Of a stretch of DNA of 64,000 bases, positions 38,685-47,660 are shown in pieces (position 1 is the first letter of the stretch; each line of letters starts with the position of its first letter). The stretch comes from Anaerolineae bacterium (lineage in GTDB: Bacteria > Chloroflexota > Anaerolineae > Aggregatilineales > Phototrophicaceae): the NCBI GenBank assembly GCA_022823945.1, contig JAJEBK010000018.1:26987-90986 (forward strand), in the 5' to 3' direction. The notes under the pieces were generated by a model. It ran no database searches. It was not told where the DNA came from and saw only the letters and a program-made list of their open reading frames with translations. Position numbers and translations under genes: made by a program.

Positions 38685-38781
38685 GCCACAGAGACACAGA
38701 GACACAGAGAAACCCTTGCATTTCTCTCGGTGCACTCTCAATAACTCGGTGCACTCTCAATAACTCGGTGTACTCGGTGGT
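38685..38781 (+). repeat. Family B near-full copy with an extra internal unit
   Basis: gccacagagacacagagacacagagaaacccttgcatttctctcggtgcactctcaataactcggtgcactctcaataactcggtgtactcggtggt. Confidence 0.8.
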
Positions 38782-38832
38782 CCCGTTTTATTCATTACTT
38801 GACTTACCTTCTGCTGCGCTATACTGCGCGGC

Positions 38833-39936
38833 ATGACACCAGCCGATGCTAGCCAACACGCCGACTTGTCACAGCGACAGGCGCAGTTGCATCGTGAAAA
38901 CATGGCGGTGTTGATGCCGTCCGCGCCGGGCAAGGACCAAAAATCGCGACTGGGTTTCTTCATCGACTGGCTGACGCGCGCCGGGCTTCACTGGTACCAA
39001 CCCGATCTGCGCGCGTATCGGGATTATTTGCTGCACGAGCGCACACGCGTCAACAAACGGAATCAGATCAAGGCGGCCACGCTCTCGCCACAGACAGCCT
39101 TGGCGCATCTGGCCACCATCCGCGGTCGCTATAATGAGCTGACGCGCAGCAACGAAATCCGCGATCGTCTGTACGAGCTCGCCAATCCAGACGCCAGCGA
39201 AGCCGAGCAGCGAGCGCTGGTGGATGAATTCTTCGTGCGCCTGGCCAACGATCTGCATCCGGCAACCGCGCCCATCAAAGTGCTTGAGCTGCAAGACCGC
39301 GCCGACAGCGAGCATCTGCGTTTGAAACCCTACCAGGTCAGCGCTCTGCTGGGCGCGCCGGGCATCGGCAGCCTGCGTGGCCTGCGCGATACGGCGCTGA
39401 TGACACTGATGGTGTGCACTGGCATCCGCGCGGCTGAAGCGGCAGCATTGGTTGTTGATGACTTGCGCCAACAACTGGGCGGCGAATTGTCGCTGCGTGT
39501 GCGCGAGGGCAAGGGCGGCAAGCAGCGACTGATTCCGTATGGACCGCTGAATTGGTGCCTCATGTATGTGGATGCCTGGCAGGTCGCAGCGCAGATCAAA
39601 GCGGGAGCGGTTTTCCGCAGGATTCTCAAGGGCAACCGGGCTATCGGCGCGAAGCCAATTGGCGCATGGACTGTCAACGACATTATGAACAACTACCCAA
39701 TCAGCATTGACGGGACGCTGCGTCTGGTCAAGCCGCACGATTTGCGCCGCACATATGCGCGAAACGCCTACGACTTTGGCATGGATCTGGAGCGCATCCG
39801 CCAAAATCTGGGGCACGCCAGTTTGCAGACCACGCAGACCTACATCGGCGCACTGGATGGACGCGACCGGCATCCGCCCAACATGTTCCGTCCGCCACAT
39901 GAGATGGCGCAACTGCATTCGTTATTGGGGCGGTGA
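38833..39936 (+). CDS. Tyrosine recombinase/integrase
   Basis: 'GIRAAEAAALVVDDL', 'HDLRRTYARNAYDFGMDLERIRQNLGHASLQTTQTYIG' (R...HxxR...H...Y). Confidence 0.9.
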   Translation: MTPADASQHADLSQRQAQLHRENMAVLMPSAPGKDQKSRLGFFIDWLTRAGLHWYQPDLRAYRDYLLHERTRVNKRNQIKAATLSPQTALAHLATIRGRYNELTRSNEIRDRLYELANPDASEAEQRALVDEFFVRLANDLHPATAPIKVLELQDRADSEHLRLKPYQVSALLGAPGIGSLRGLRDTALMTLMVCTGIRAAEAAALVVDDLRQQLGGELSLRVREGKGGKQRLIPYGPLNWCLMYVDAWQVAAQIKAGAVFRRILKGNRAIGAKPIGAWTVNDIMNNYPISIDGTLRLVKPHDLRRTYARNAYDFGMDLERIRQNLGHASLQTTQTYIGALDGRDRHPPNMFRPPHEMAQLHSLLGR

Positions 39937-39977
39937 CACATCCAGGCGCAGATGCGTGCTCGCAAAGGGAGTTGTTC

Positions 39978-40715
39978 CTAGCCAGCAGGCGCGTCGGCAG
40001 CCGGCACCTCAAGCGCGATGGCTTGTTTGATCAAGTCGCGGAACGATGCTTCGGGCAGGGCGCCGGGCTGCATAAAGATCAATTGTCCGGACTTGAACAT
40101 GGCGATAGTCGGGATGCTGCGAATTTGGAAAGCCTGGCTCAGCCCCGGATTGGCGTCGGTATCTACCTTGACAACGCGGATCTGCCCGGCGAATTCGGCC
40201 GCCAGCTTCTCCAGGATGGGCGCGACTTGCCGGCAAGGACCGCACCACTCCGCCCAGAAATCCACCAGCACGGGCATGTCATGCGAGGCGGCGATGGCGT
40301 CTTTCTCAAAAGTGGCGTCGCTCACATCCATGGGCTTGCTGAGCAGCTTGCGTTTGGGTTTGGCTGGCTTGACGGGCTTGGCGGGCGGTTCATCGGCTTC
40401 GCGCGCATCGTGCAGCTGCTGGATGAAGTCGGGCAGGTCGCTGGACCATGGGCGCGAACGCCGCAGCAGCGCCTCACCACGATATGAGCCGATCAACAGC
40501 GCCTTGTCCTGATAGTCGAAGCGCTCGCACAACTGTGGATTGCTGGCGGGGTCGACCTGGGCGAACAAGATGTCGGCCTCTTCATCGGCGGCTTTGACAA
40601 AGGCGGTTTTGAAATCGCTGCGCAATTTGTCGCCGCCATTCGAGAGCAGGATGAGCGCGGGTACGCGGCGCGTTCGGCGGGCGAATGTGGCGTCAGTCAG
40701 GGTTTGTAATGACAT
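39978..40715 (-). CDS. Tandem thioredoxin-fold protein
   Basis: C-terminal 'VLVDFWAEWCGPCRQVAPIL'; N-terminal thioredoxin-like region lacks CxxC. Confidence 0.85.
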   Translation of the reverse strand: MSLQTLTDATFARRTRRVPALILLSNGGDKLRSDFKTAFVKAADEEADILFAQVDPASNPQLCERFDYQDKALLIGSYRGEALLRRSRPWSSDLPDFIQQLHDAREADEPPAKPVKPAKPKRKLLSKPMDVSDATFEKDAIAASHDMPVLVDFWAEWCGPCRQVAPILEKLAAEFAGQIRVVKVDTDANPGLSQAFQIRSIPTIAMFKSGQLIFMQPGALPEASFRDLIKQAIALEVPAADAPAG

Positions 40716-40724
40716 ATTGAGTTT

Positions 40725-40979
40725 CTACTTGGTTATGGCATTGGTAAGCTGCCGGATGGGTGTAGGCTCGGTGGGCCGCACTATCTCCCGTTCGGTCGCG
40801 ATCTCAGCGTCGATCTGCGCCAAGACTTCTTCACTGAAATCGGCAATGACACTGGGTTTGCCGTCGTCGTCATAAGTGGTGATGCGATATGTGCCTAGCT
40901 TGGCTTTTCCCGCAGAGATGTCCGCTGCTTGCTTAAAGCTTCTCGCCAGCCTTTCACTGAATTCGCTCATAATGTTCAC
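40725..40979 (-). CDS. Putative short antitoxin downstream of RelE-like toxin
   Basis: 84 aa; starts within toxin stop (ATGA overlap); no HTH visible. Confidence 0.5.
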   Translation of the reverse strand: MNIMSEFSERLARSFKQAADISAGKAKLGTYRITTYDDDGKPSVIADFSEEVLAQIDAEIATEREIVRPTEPTPIRQLTNAITK

Positions 40980-41320
40980 CCCCGGTAGTTCTCCACGATT
41001 TCCAACACGGCTTGCCTGATATCGCGCTTCCGCGCCGGAGATATATCTTCTCTTTCGCGTTTGCTATAAACATCTAACAGAAATACTGGAATGTCGACTC
41101 CGGTATAGAAAGTAATCACTCTGAATCCTCCGCTTTTCCCGCGCCCTCTAAGCGGAAATCTAATTTTTCGGGCTCCGCCAGTTCCCGGCACAACTTTGCC
41201 AGCAGTAGGATTCAGTCCTACGAAAGTCTTTATGAAATCTATCTCCTCATCAGTCATGCGGAGATGTTTCGACTGACGAAGAAATGCGTGAGTTTCGACA
41301 ATCGTATGCATCACGATCAT
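40976..41320 (-). CDS. RelE/HigB-like toxin
   Basis: 'GGARKIRFPLRGRGKSGGFRVITFYTGVDIPVFLLDVYSKRERED'. Confidence 0.8.
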   Translation of the reverse strand: MIVMHTIVETHAFLRQSKHLRMTDEEIDFIKTFVGLNPTAGKVVPGTGGARKIRFPLRGRGKSGGFRVITFYTGVDIPVFLLDVYSKREREDISPARKRDIRQAVLEIVENYRG

Positions 41321-41364
41321 CCTCAGTGTACTCGGTTGTCAATCCAAATGCAACGACTGCTTCG

Positions 41365-43170
41365 CTAGCCTGCCAGGCGCTCAATATAGTCCAGACTCTG
41401 GTGCCGGAAGTAGCTGTCATACAGAGTCGCATAATGCCCGCTGTCCGCCATGAGCGTGTCGTGTGTGCCCGATTCGATGATTTCGCCGTGATCGAGCACG
41501 ATGATGCGGTCGGCATGCTGGATGGTCGACAGGCGATGGGCGATGACGATGGATGTGCGGTCGCCCAGCAAGGTGTCCAGGCCTTCCTGGATCAATGTTT
41601 CGGTCAGGGGGTCGACGCTGGCGGTGGCTTCGTCCAGGATGAAGATCGCCGGGTCTTGCAGCAGCACACGCGCGATCGCCACCAGCTGCCGCTGGCCCAT
41701 GGACAGGTTGCCGCCCCGCTCGCCCACTTCGGTCTGCAAGCCATCTTGCAGGCTGACCAGCCAGTCGCCGCGGCCCACCATGTTGGCGGCGCGCACCACT
41801 TGCTCATCTGTGGCTTCGGGCTTGCCGTAGCGGATATTGTCCATGACGCTGCCATCAAAGAGGAAAGGCGTCTGCGTGACCATGCCCAGCTGCGCACGGT
41901 AACTGGGCAGGTTGAAATAGCGGATATCGCGCCTGTCGATGAACAGGTCGCCCCGTTGATACTCATAGAAGCGGTTGATCAGCTTGGCGATGCTGGTCTT
42001 GCCGCTGCCCGTATGCCCAACCAGCGCCAGTGTCTCGCCAGGCTGGATGTGCAGGTTGAAGTCGCGCAGGACAGGCTCGCCCTCGTTGTACTGGAAATCC
42101 ATCGAAGAAAATTCAATTTCGCCCTGCAGGGAATGCACATATTCATCGGCCTTCTGCTTGACCAGCGCCTCGGCATCCAGCAAGGCAAATACACGTTCGC
42201 CGGCGGCAAGCCCAAGCTGAAATTGGCTCCAAAATGACGAAATGCTCGTCAGCGGGAACCAAATCATGCCCATACCCTGAATGAACAAGAACCACTCGCC
42301 AGCCGTCAGAATACCCTGCTGCGCCATGTTGATACCAAACCAGACCACCGCCGCCACACCCAGTCCGGCAATGGTGACCAGGATCGGGAATATGCTGCCG
42401 AAGACGAAGCCGTTGATCTTCTCAACCTCGTATGATTCATGATTCACCGTCTTGAACTCGTCATAAATCATCTGCTCGCGGCGGAAGGCTTTGGCGACGG
42501 CGATGCCACTGATCGATTCCTGGATGTGCGCATTGACGATCGCCAGTTGCCGGCGCGAGTTGGTCACAGTGCGGCGCGCGACTGTGCGAAACTTCAGCGC
42601 GGTGTAGATGATGAAAGGCATGATGGCCGCCAACACGATCGTCATGTTCACATTGACTGTGAACAGGTAGATCATCAGCAGCACAACCAGCAGCAGGCGG
42701 CTCATCAGGTTGATGCTCAGGCGCACCGTCTCGGAAAATGCCTGCGTGTCGGAAAGCACGCGGCTGACCACCTTGCCGGTGGCGTATTGATCATAGAAAG
42801 ACATATCGCGCTCAGTTACGGCGTTGAAGGCGTCTTCTCGCAGGTCGAAAGTCACATCGCCGACCGCCTCGGCTGAAAGCCACTGGCGGATCATGTTGGC
42901 CACCCAGCCGGCGCTCGCTGCCACGCCCAGGATGATCGATGCCCCGATTGGGTCAAAGGTCTCGGGCGTGAACTGCAACTGGTCCAGCGCTTGCGAGACG
43001 ACCACCGGCAGAATCAAGTCCATCACCGAGCTTAGGAAGACGACAGCGGCCACCACCAGCATCTTCCAGGCTTGTGGACGAAAATAGCCAAGAATTCGTT
43101 TGACCAGCGCCCAGTCGGTGTATTGGCGGTCGTAGTCTTCGGCGTCCAGCCCATCCATTATGAAGCCCAT
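41365..43170 (-). CDS. ABC exporter, fused TM and ATPase domains (subunit 1)
   Basis: 'LALVGHTGSGKTSIAKLI', 'GERGGNLSMGQRQLVAIARVLLQDPAIFILDEATASVD'. Confidence 0.93.
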   Translation of the reverse strand: MGFIMDGLDAEDYDRQYTDWALVKRILGYFRPQAWKMLVVAAVVFLSSVMDLILPVVVSQALDQLQFTPETFDPIGASIILGVAASAGWVANMIRQWLSAEAVGDVTFDLREDAFNAVTERDMSFYDQYATGKVVSRVLSDTQAFSETVRLSINLMSRLLLVVLLMIYLFTVNVNMTIVLAAIMPFIIYTALKFRTVARRTVTNSRRQLAIVNAHIQESISGIAVAKAFRREQMIYDEFKTVNHESYEVEKINGFVFGSIFPILVTIAGLGVAAVVWFGINMAQQGILTAGEWFLFIQGMGMIWFPLTSISSFWSQFQLGLAAGERVFALLDAEALVKQKADEYVHSLQGEIEFSSMDFQYNEGEPVLRDFNLHIQPGETLALVGHTGSGKTSIAKLINRFYEYQRGDLFIDRRDIRYFNLPSYRAQLGMVTQTPFLFDGSVMDNIRYGKPEATDEQVVRAANMVGRGDWLVSLQDGLQTEVGERGGNLSMGQRQLVAIARVLLQDPAIFILDEATASVDPLTETLIQEGLDTLLGDRTSIVIAHRLSTIQHADRIIVLDHGEIIESGTHDTLMADSGHYATLYDSYFRHQSLDYIERLAG

Positions 43171-43332
43171 GGGCAGTCTCCTTCGTAGTCCGTTTCCATT
43201 TTCGGGCGATCTGGTATATCGCCCCAAGCCTAATCACACTTGGATATTGCCTCCCCCTCCGACCCGACGGGGGACCGAGGGGGTTATCGAGCGAGTTATC
43301 GCCTCGTCCCTACGAGAAACTCCAGTTGGTAA

Positions 43333-45129
43333 TCACGCCATCTCCAGCTGAGGCGCGTCGTAACGGGCGAAAATGCGCCGATAATGGGGCGAGCTGCCCA
43401 GCAATTCTTCGTGCGTGCCATTGGCGATGACCCGTCCATTTTCCAGCACGATGATGCGGTCTGCCCAGCGGATCTGCGACAGACGATGCGTGATAAGGAT
43501 GGTGGTTCGTCCCTCCTGGGCGCGGCGCATGGCTTTTTGGATTTCGTCTTCCGTGGCGCTGTCGATTGCGCTGGTGGAATCGTCCAGGATCAAGATGCGC
43601 GGCTGACGCAAAAATGCGCGCGCCAATGCCAGCCGTTGTCGCTGCCCGCCGGAGAGCATCACGCCGCGCTCGCCGATCTCGCTGTCATAGCCTTCGTTGA
43701 AAGACATGATGAAATCGTGCGCCTGGGCTTCTCGGGCGGCGGCCTCGATTTGTTGGCGTGTGGTATCTTGCACGCCAAAAGCGATATTTTCTGCCACAGA
43801 GCGCGAAAACAGGAAGATATCTTGTTCGATCTTGCCCATCTGCGAGCGCAGGCGGTCGAGATTCCAGTCGCGCACATCCACGCCATCAATCAAAACGCGC
43901 CCGGCATCGACATCGTAGGTGCGTCCGACCAGTTGCGTCAAAGTCGTTTTGCCGCTGCCCGTCTGCCCGACGATTGCGACTGTCTGCCCTGGCTCGACCC
44001 GGAACGACACATTCTCCAACACCGTCCGGCCGTGGAACTTGAAAGTGATGTTGTCGAACTCGATCGTGCCGTCTACCGGAGCGCGGTGCCCCGCCAGATT
44101 CTCATCAATGTCCGAACGTTGCTCTATCAGCTCGAGGATGCGACGCGCGCCGGCGATGCCCAGCTGGATCATACTGATCGAAAACAGCGAGATGAAAACC
44201 GGGAACGAAAGCACTTGCATCAAACCGGCGACAGCGATGACATCGCCAATGCTGAGGATGCCGCGCCCGTACATATGCAGGCAATGCAGGAAGAAGAAAC
44301 CGAAGGCGATGCCGAACATCAACAAGGGCAGATACGCCGCTTCGATCTTGCCCTGCTGCACGAAGAAGTCGCGATATTTCCAGGCGTTGCGTTTGAACTT
44401 CTTGCGCTCTTCGACCTCCTGCGCCGCCACTTTGACGATCTCGATGCCACTGATGGTCTCTTCCAGGCGCGCGCTGAGGGTGCCGTACTGCTGACGTTGC
44501 TGCATCATCACCGGTTGCAGCCGGCGCATGTAACGGCGCACAACGACGGCATAGGCAATTACGAAAATGAACGGCACCAGCAGCAATTCCAGATTGATCG
44601 CTGCGATATAGACCATCGGCACCGCGAAACCCAACACCATATCGAAGATGAACATAATGCCAGGATGAATGACGAAGTTCAGTTGGCGCACATCATCGGT
44701 GGCGCGCGCCATGATATCGCCCACCCGCTGTTGGTCATGGAATGTCTGGCTCTTGCCCAGCAAACTGGTATACAGCTCGTGCCGCGAATCTCGCTCGACC
44801 CGCGTCGACAAGATAACCATCGCCATCGACCCCATCAGCGAAAACAGTCCGTCCGATACCGACAAGACCAATACGGCGAGGCTTACCGCGATGACCGCTT
44901 GGGCGTCTCCGCCCTCGATGATGATCTCCGCGCCTCTGCCAAACATCACTCGCGCTCCTGAAAAGGTGATGTAGGTCAAAGCGAAGCCCACCAAGCCCAC
45001 GAAGAAATACAGCTTGTGCTCGAAGCAGTGCGAGATGATCCAGCGCACGGCCGATTTTCGGTTGTATTCCCGCAAGCCCTCAATCGCAAATTCGCTCTTC
45101 TGCGCCAAGATGGTCTCCTGTGGCATCAA
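43333..45129 (-). CDS. ABC exporter, fused TM and ATPase domains (subunit 2)
   Basis: 'VAIVGQTGSGKTTLTQLVGR', 'GVMLSGGQRQRLALARAFLRQPRILILDDSTSAID'. Confidence 0.93.
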   Translation of the reverse strand: MMPQETILAQKSEFAIEGLREYNRKSAVRWIISHCFEHKLYFFVGLVGFALTYITFSGARVMFGRGAEIIIEGGDAQAVIAVSLAVLVLSVSDGLFSLMGSMAMVILSTRVERDSRHELYTSLLGKSQTFHDQQRVGDIMARATDDVRQLNFVIHPGIMFIFDMVLGFAVPMVYIAAINLELLLVPFIFVIAYAVVVRRYMRRLQPVMMQQRQQYGTLSARLEETISGIEIVKVAAQEVEERKKFKRNAWKYRDFFVQQGKIEAAYLPLLMFGIAFGFFFLHCLHMYGRGILSIGDVIAVAGLMQVLSFPVFISLFSISMIQLGIAGARRILELIEQRSDIDENLAGHRAPVDGTIEFDNITFKFHGRTVLENVSFRVEPGQTVAIVGQTGSGKTTLTQLVGRTYDVDAGRVLIDGVDVRDWNLDRLRSQMGKIEQDIFLFSRSVAENIAFGVQDTTRQQIEAAAREAQAHDFIMSFNEGYDSEIGERGVMLSGGQRQRLALARAFLRQPRILILDDSTSAIDSATEDEIQKAMRRAQEGRTTILITHRLSQIRWADRIIVLENGRVIANGTHEELLGSSPHYRRIFARYDAPQLEMA

Positions 45130-45256
45130 TAGGGGGTAGAGGAGTATACACGAGAATCTCGGCTTGGGTAAGGGTACAGCGATCCGACTGCTTGTTTGCC
45201 CTCGGCAAGTCTGGCAAAATCCGCAGCTTGCGCCGCATACCTACTGTGAGGCAATC

Positions 45257-46285
45257 ATGCAAGCTATCCGAGCTGCCGTGCGCGATGCCGCCAGACTCTG
45301 CCAACTGGTGCAAGATCGCTACCTGAGCGCCAGCACAAAAACGGCGGGCGATCATACCGAGCCAGTGACAATCGCTGATTACGGCTCGCAAGCCATCATC
45401 TGCCGCGCCTTGCAGCAGCGCTACCCTGACGACGCGGTCATCGCCGAAGAATCGGGCGGGCAATTCAACCAACTGGTATCCAGCGAAAAGCGCGCGCAGG
45501 TGCTGCAACTGCTGACGACTGTGCTGGGCGAGGCGGTGAGCGAGTCGCAGCTTTTGGCTTGGCTCGATTTCGGCGCGGGCCGGCGGTCTCGACGCACCTG
45601 GGTGATCGACCCCATCGATGGCACGAAAGGATTCCTGGCGCGGCGGCATTATGTAATCGCTTGCGGTCTGCTGATAGACGAGAGGGTTGCCGATGGCATC
45701 GTTGCGGCGCCGGGCTACAACATTAGACCCCCCTCAGTCCCCCCGGTGGGTCAGGGGGAAGGCAGACCCCCCTCGGTCCCCCCGACGAGTCAGGGGGAAG
45801 ATGGCCCTGGTGCGTTGTTTTATACGGAGGGCGGCCGAGCCTATCGAGCGCCATTGACGGGCGGCGCTGGGCAGCGAGTGACAGTATCGGCGCGGCGAGA
45901 TGTTGATGAATTTGTCGCCGTGCAGAGCTACGAGCGGGCGCACGCCAGCAAATCACGCATGGGTCGGGCGCGGGAGCTGGCGGGTTTGGGGGGCGCGCGC
46001 ATCATTGAGCTGGACAGCATGGAGAAATATGCTTTGGTGGCTTGTGGCGATGGCGATTTGTATATGCGCTTGCCTCGCCCGGGCAGCGATTATGCGCACA
46101 AGGTCTGGGATCATGCCGCTGGCGTGGCGCTGGTGCAGGCGGCTGGCGGCATGGTAACGGGGCTGGACGGCGAAGCGCTGGATTTTTCGCGCGGCGAGAC
46201 TCTGCCCAATGCGGGCATGATCATCAGCAACGGGCAGCATCATGCGCGGGTGGTCGCGGCGGTGGGGCGGATAATGACAGATTGA
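45257..46285 (+). CDS. 3'(2'),5'-bisphosphate nucleotidase/inositol monophosphatase-family protein with in-frame repeat insertion
   Basis: 'AVIAEESGGQF', 'WVIDPIDGTKGFLARRHYV', 'KVWDHAAGVALVQAAGG'; interrupted in frame by 2 x 13 aa repeat. Confidence 0.88.
   Translation: MQAIRAAVRDAARLCQLVQDRYLSASTKTAGDHTEPVTIADYGSQAIICRALQQRYPDDAVIAEESGGQFNQLVSSEKRAQVLQLLTTVLGEAVSESQLLAWLDFGAGRRSRRTWVIDPIDGTKGFLARRHYVIACGLLIDERVADGIVAAPGYNIRPPSVPPVGQGEGRPPSVPPTSQGEDGPGALFYTEGGRAYRAPLTGGAGQRVTVSARRDVDEFVAVQSYERAHASKSRMGRARELAGLGGARIIELDSMEKYALVACGDGDLYMRLPRPGSDYAHKVWDHAAGVALVQAAGGMVTGLDGEALDFSRGETLPNAGMIISNGQHHARVVAAVGRIMTD
45728..45805. repeat. Family A repeat, two 39-bp units inside a CDS
   Basis: Encodes PPSVPPVGQGEGR / PPSVPPTSQGEDG; each unit 13 codons. 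Confidence 0.9.
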
Positions 46286-46349
46286 CTTTATAGCACGACA
46301 CAGGATATGGTACAAATGTGTTAATTGCGAGGCTGCTGAGGGCAGGTGT

Positions 46350-47144
46350 ATGCCGCTAAAACGGAATGTTATTCAGGTCGGTGACGCATTATCCTTGCTA
46401 GATGAGGTTGAGGACGAATCAATCGATCTAATCGTATGCGACGGACCCTATGGCGTCACGGAGAATGAGTGGGACCAAATCTCAAATATCCAAGAGTACA
46501 ATCTTGATCTCATAAAAAGATTTTCTTCAAAACTAAAAGATGGTGGCGCTTTGTATTTGTTTGGGAAGCCAAACTGTATTGACTTTATTGATTACCGCCC
46601 ATACTTGAATCTGAAATCAAAAATTGTTTGGTATCAGCCAAGCCGGCTGGCTCAAGGAAGGATCAACTACACGAACAATTACGATGTCATCTGTTACTTT
46701 GTCAAAGGGTACAGACCTCGCTGTTATAACTTGGATAATATCAGGGTCGCTCAGCTAGTAGAGCTTGAGCATCGGCTTCGCTGTGAACGGGTACCCTCTG
46801 TTAAAAACGGAAAGTATGGAAAGACTAAGTTTAATGCCAAGGGGAAAAACCCGGGAGACGTCTGGGGAGATATAAAGCAGCTTACTTATAAGTCGAAAGA
46901 GCTTGCATGTAGAGAGACGCTGAATACTATTCAGAAGCCGGAAAAGCTAATTGAACGACTGGTCTTGGCTAGCTCAAATCTTGGCGATCTTGTATTGGAT
47001 CCATTTGCAGGCGTGGGTACTTGCCCTGTTGTGTGCCAAAGGCACCAGCGGAATTTTATTGCATTCGAGCTAAACGCAGAGTTCGTTAACCTAGCAAACT
47101 TGAGACTAGAAGCTACTGAACGACAGCTAGAAATGGAGATTTAA
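46350..47144 (+). CDS. DNA methyltransferase (beta-type motif order)
   Basis: 'DLIVCDGPYGVTENEWDQ' then 'DLVLDPFAGVGTCPVVCQRHQRNFIAFELN'; low-GC island. Confidence 0.88.
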   Translation: MPLKRNVIQVGDALSLLDEVEDESIDLIVCDGPYGVTENEWDQISNIQEYNLDLIKRFSSKLKDGGALYLFGKPNCIDFIDYRPYLNLKSKIVWYQPSRLAQGRINYTNNYDVICYFVKGYRPRCYNLDNIRVAQLVELEHRLRCERVPSVKNGKYGKTKFNAKGKNPGDVWGDIKQLTYKSKELACRETLNTIQKPEKLIERLVLASSNLGDLVLDPFAGVGTCPVVCQRHQRNFIAFELNAEFVNLANLRLEATERQLEMEI

Positions 47145-47146
47145 TT

Positions 47147-47635
47147 CTGGCTCAAGATGTCTATAAGCCTCTCATAAAACTTGTTCAACAGGCATTTTCT
47201 CTAGCAAGGAGTTTGGGCATACCGAATCTTTTGCAGCCAGGTCTTGCCAAAGAGATAGTTATTGCCGACATACTCGGCCATGAAGTAATACCTGCAAAGC
47301 GCCAACCCGATGCGCGCGATCCCGAAAACCCAGAAATTGTGTACGAATATCTTAGTTGTAAGGAAGGTGGCTCAGGACAATTTGATAGAATGTTCAAGTC
47401 GCCGCTTGATAAGCGAGAAAGATCATTAAATAGAATTAGACGAAATTCAAAGATATACCTTGCTGTCTTCTATGCAGACAATCAATTAGAAGTCAAGACA
47501 ATTTACGAACTTGCCCCTGAAGTAGTTGAACAAGAAGCTGTCCGTCAGTTGGATAGAAGCGCAAACGACATTTCTCATGTTGGATTCTCAATATCATGGA
47601 CAGCACAGCACGGTCAGGTTGTATATCATGATTAG
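47147..47635 (+). CDS. Putative type II restriction endonuclease
   Basis: Immediately follows methyltransferase; frame open from the MTase stop; 'LAKEIVIADILGHEVIPAKRQPDARDPENPEIVYEYLSCKEGGSGQFD'; start codon uncertain (no ATG in frame). Confidence 0.6.
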   Translation: MAQDVYKPLIKLVQQAFSLARSLGIPNLLQPGLAKEIVIADILGHEVIPAKRQPDARDPENPEIVYEYLSCKEGGSGQFDRMFKSPLDKRERSLNRIRRNSKIYLAVFYADNQLEVKTIYELAPEVVEQEAVRQLDRSANDISHVGFSISWTAQHGQVVYHD

Positions 47636-47660
47636 AGGATCACATAACGAAGGATAACGG

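Noticed and set aside
43384-44961. 525-aa plus-strand ORF antisense to the ABC exporter gene
   Set aside because: Low-complexity H/Q/R/D-rich product from the antisense frame of a clear high-GC gene; the minus-strand gene has full Walker/ABC signatures.
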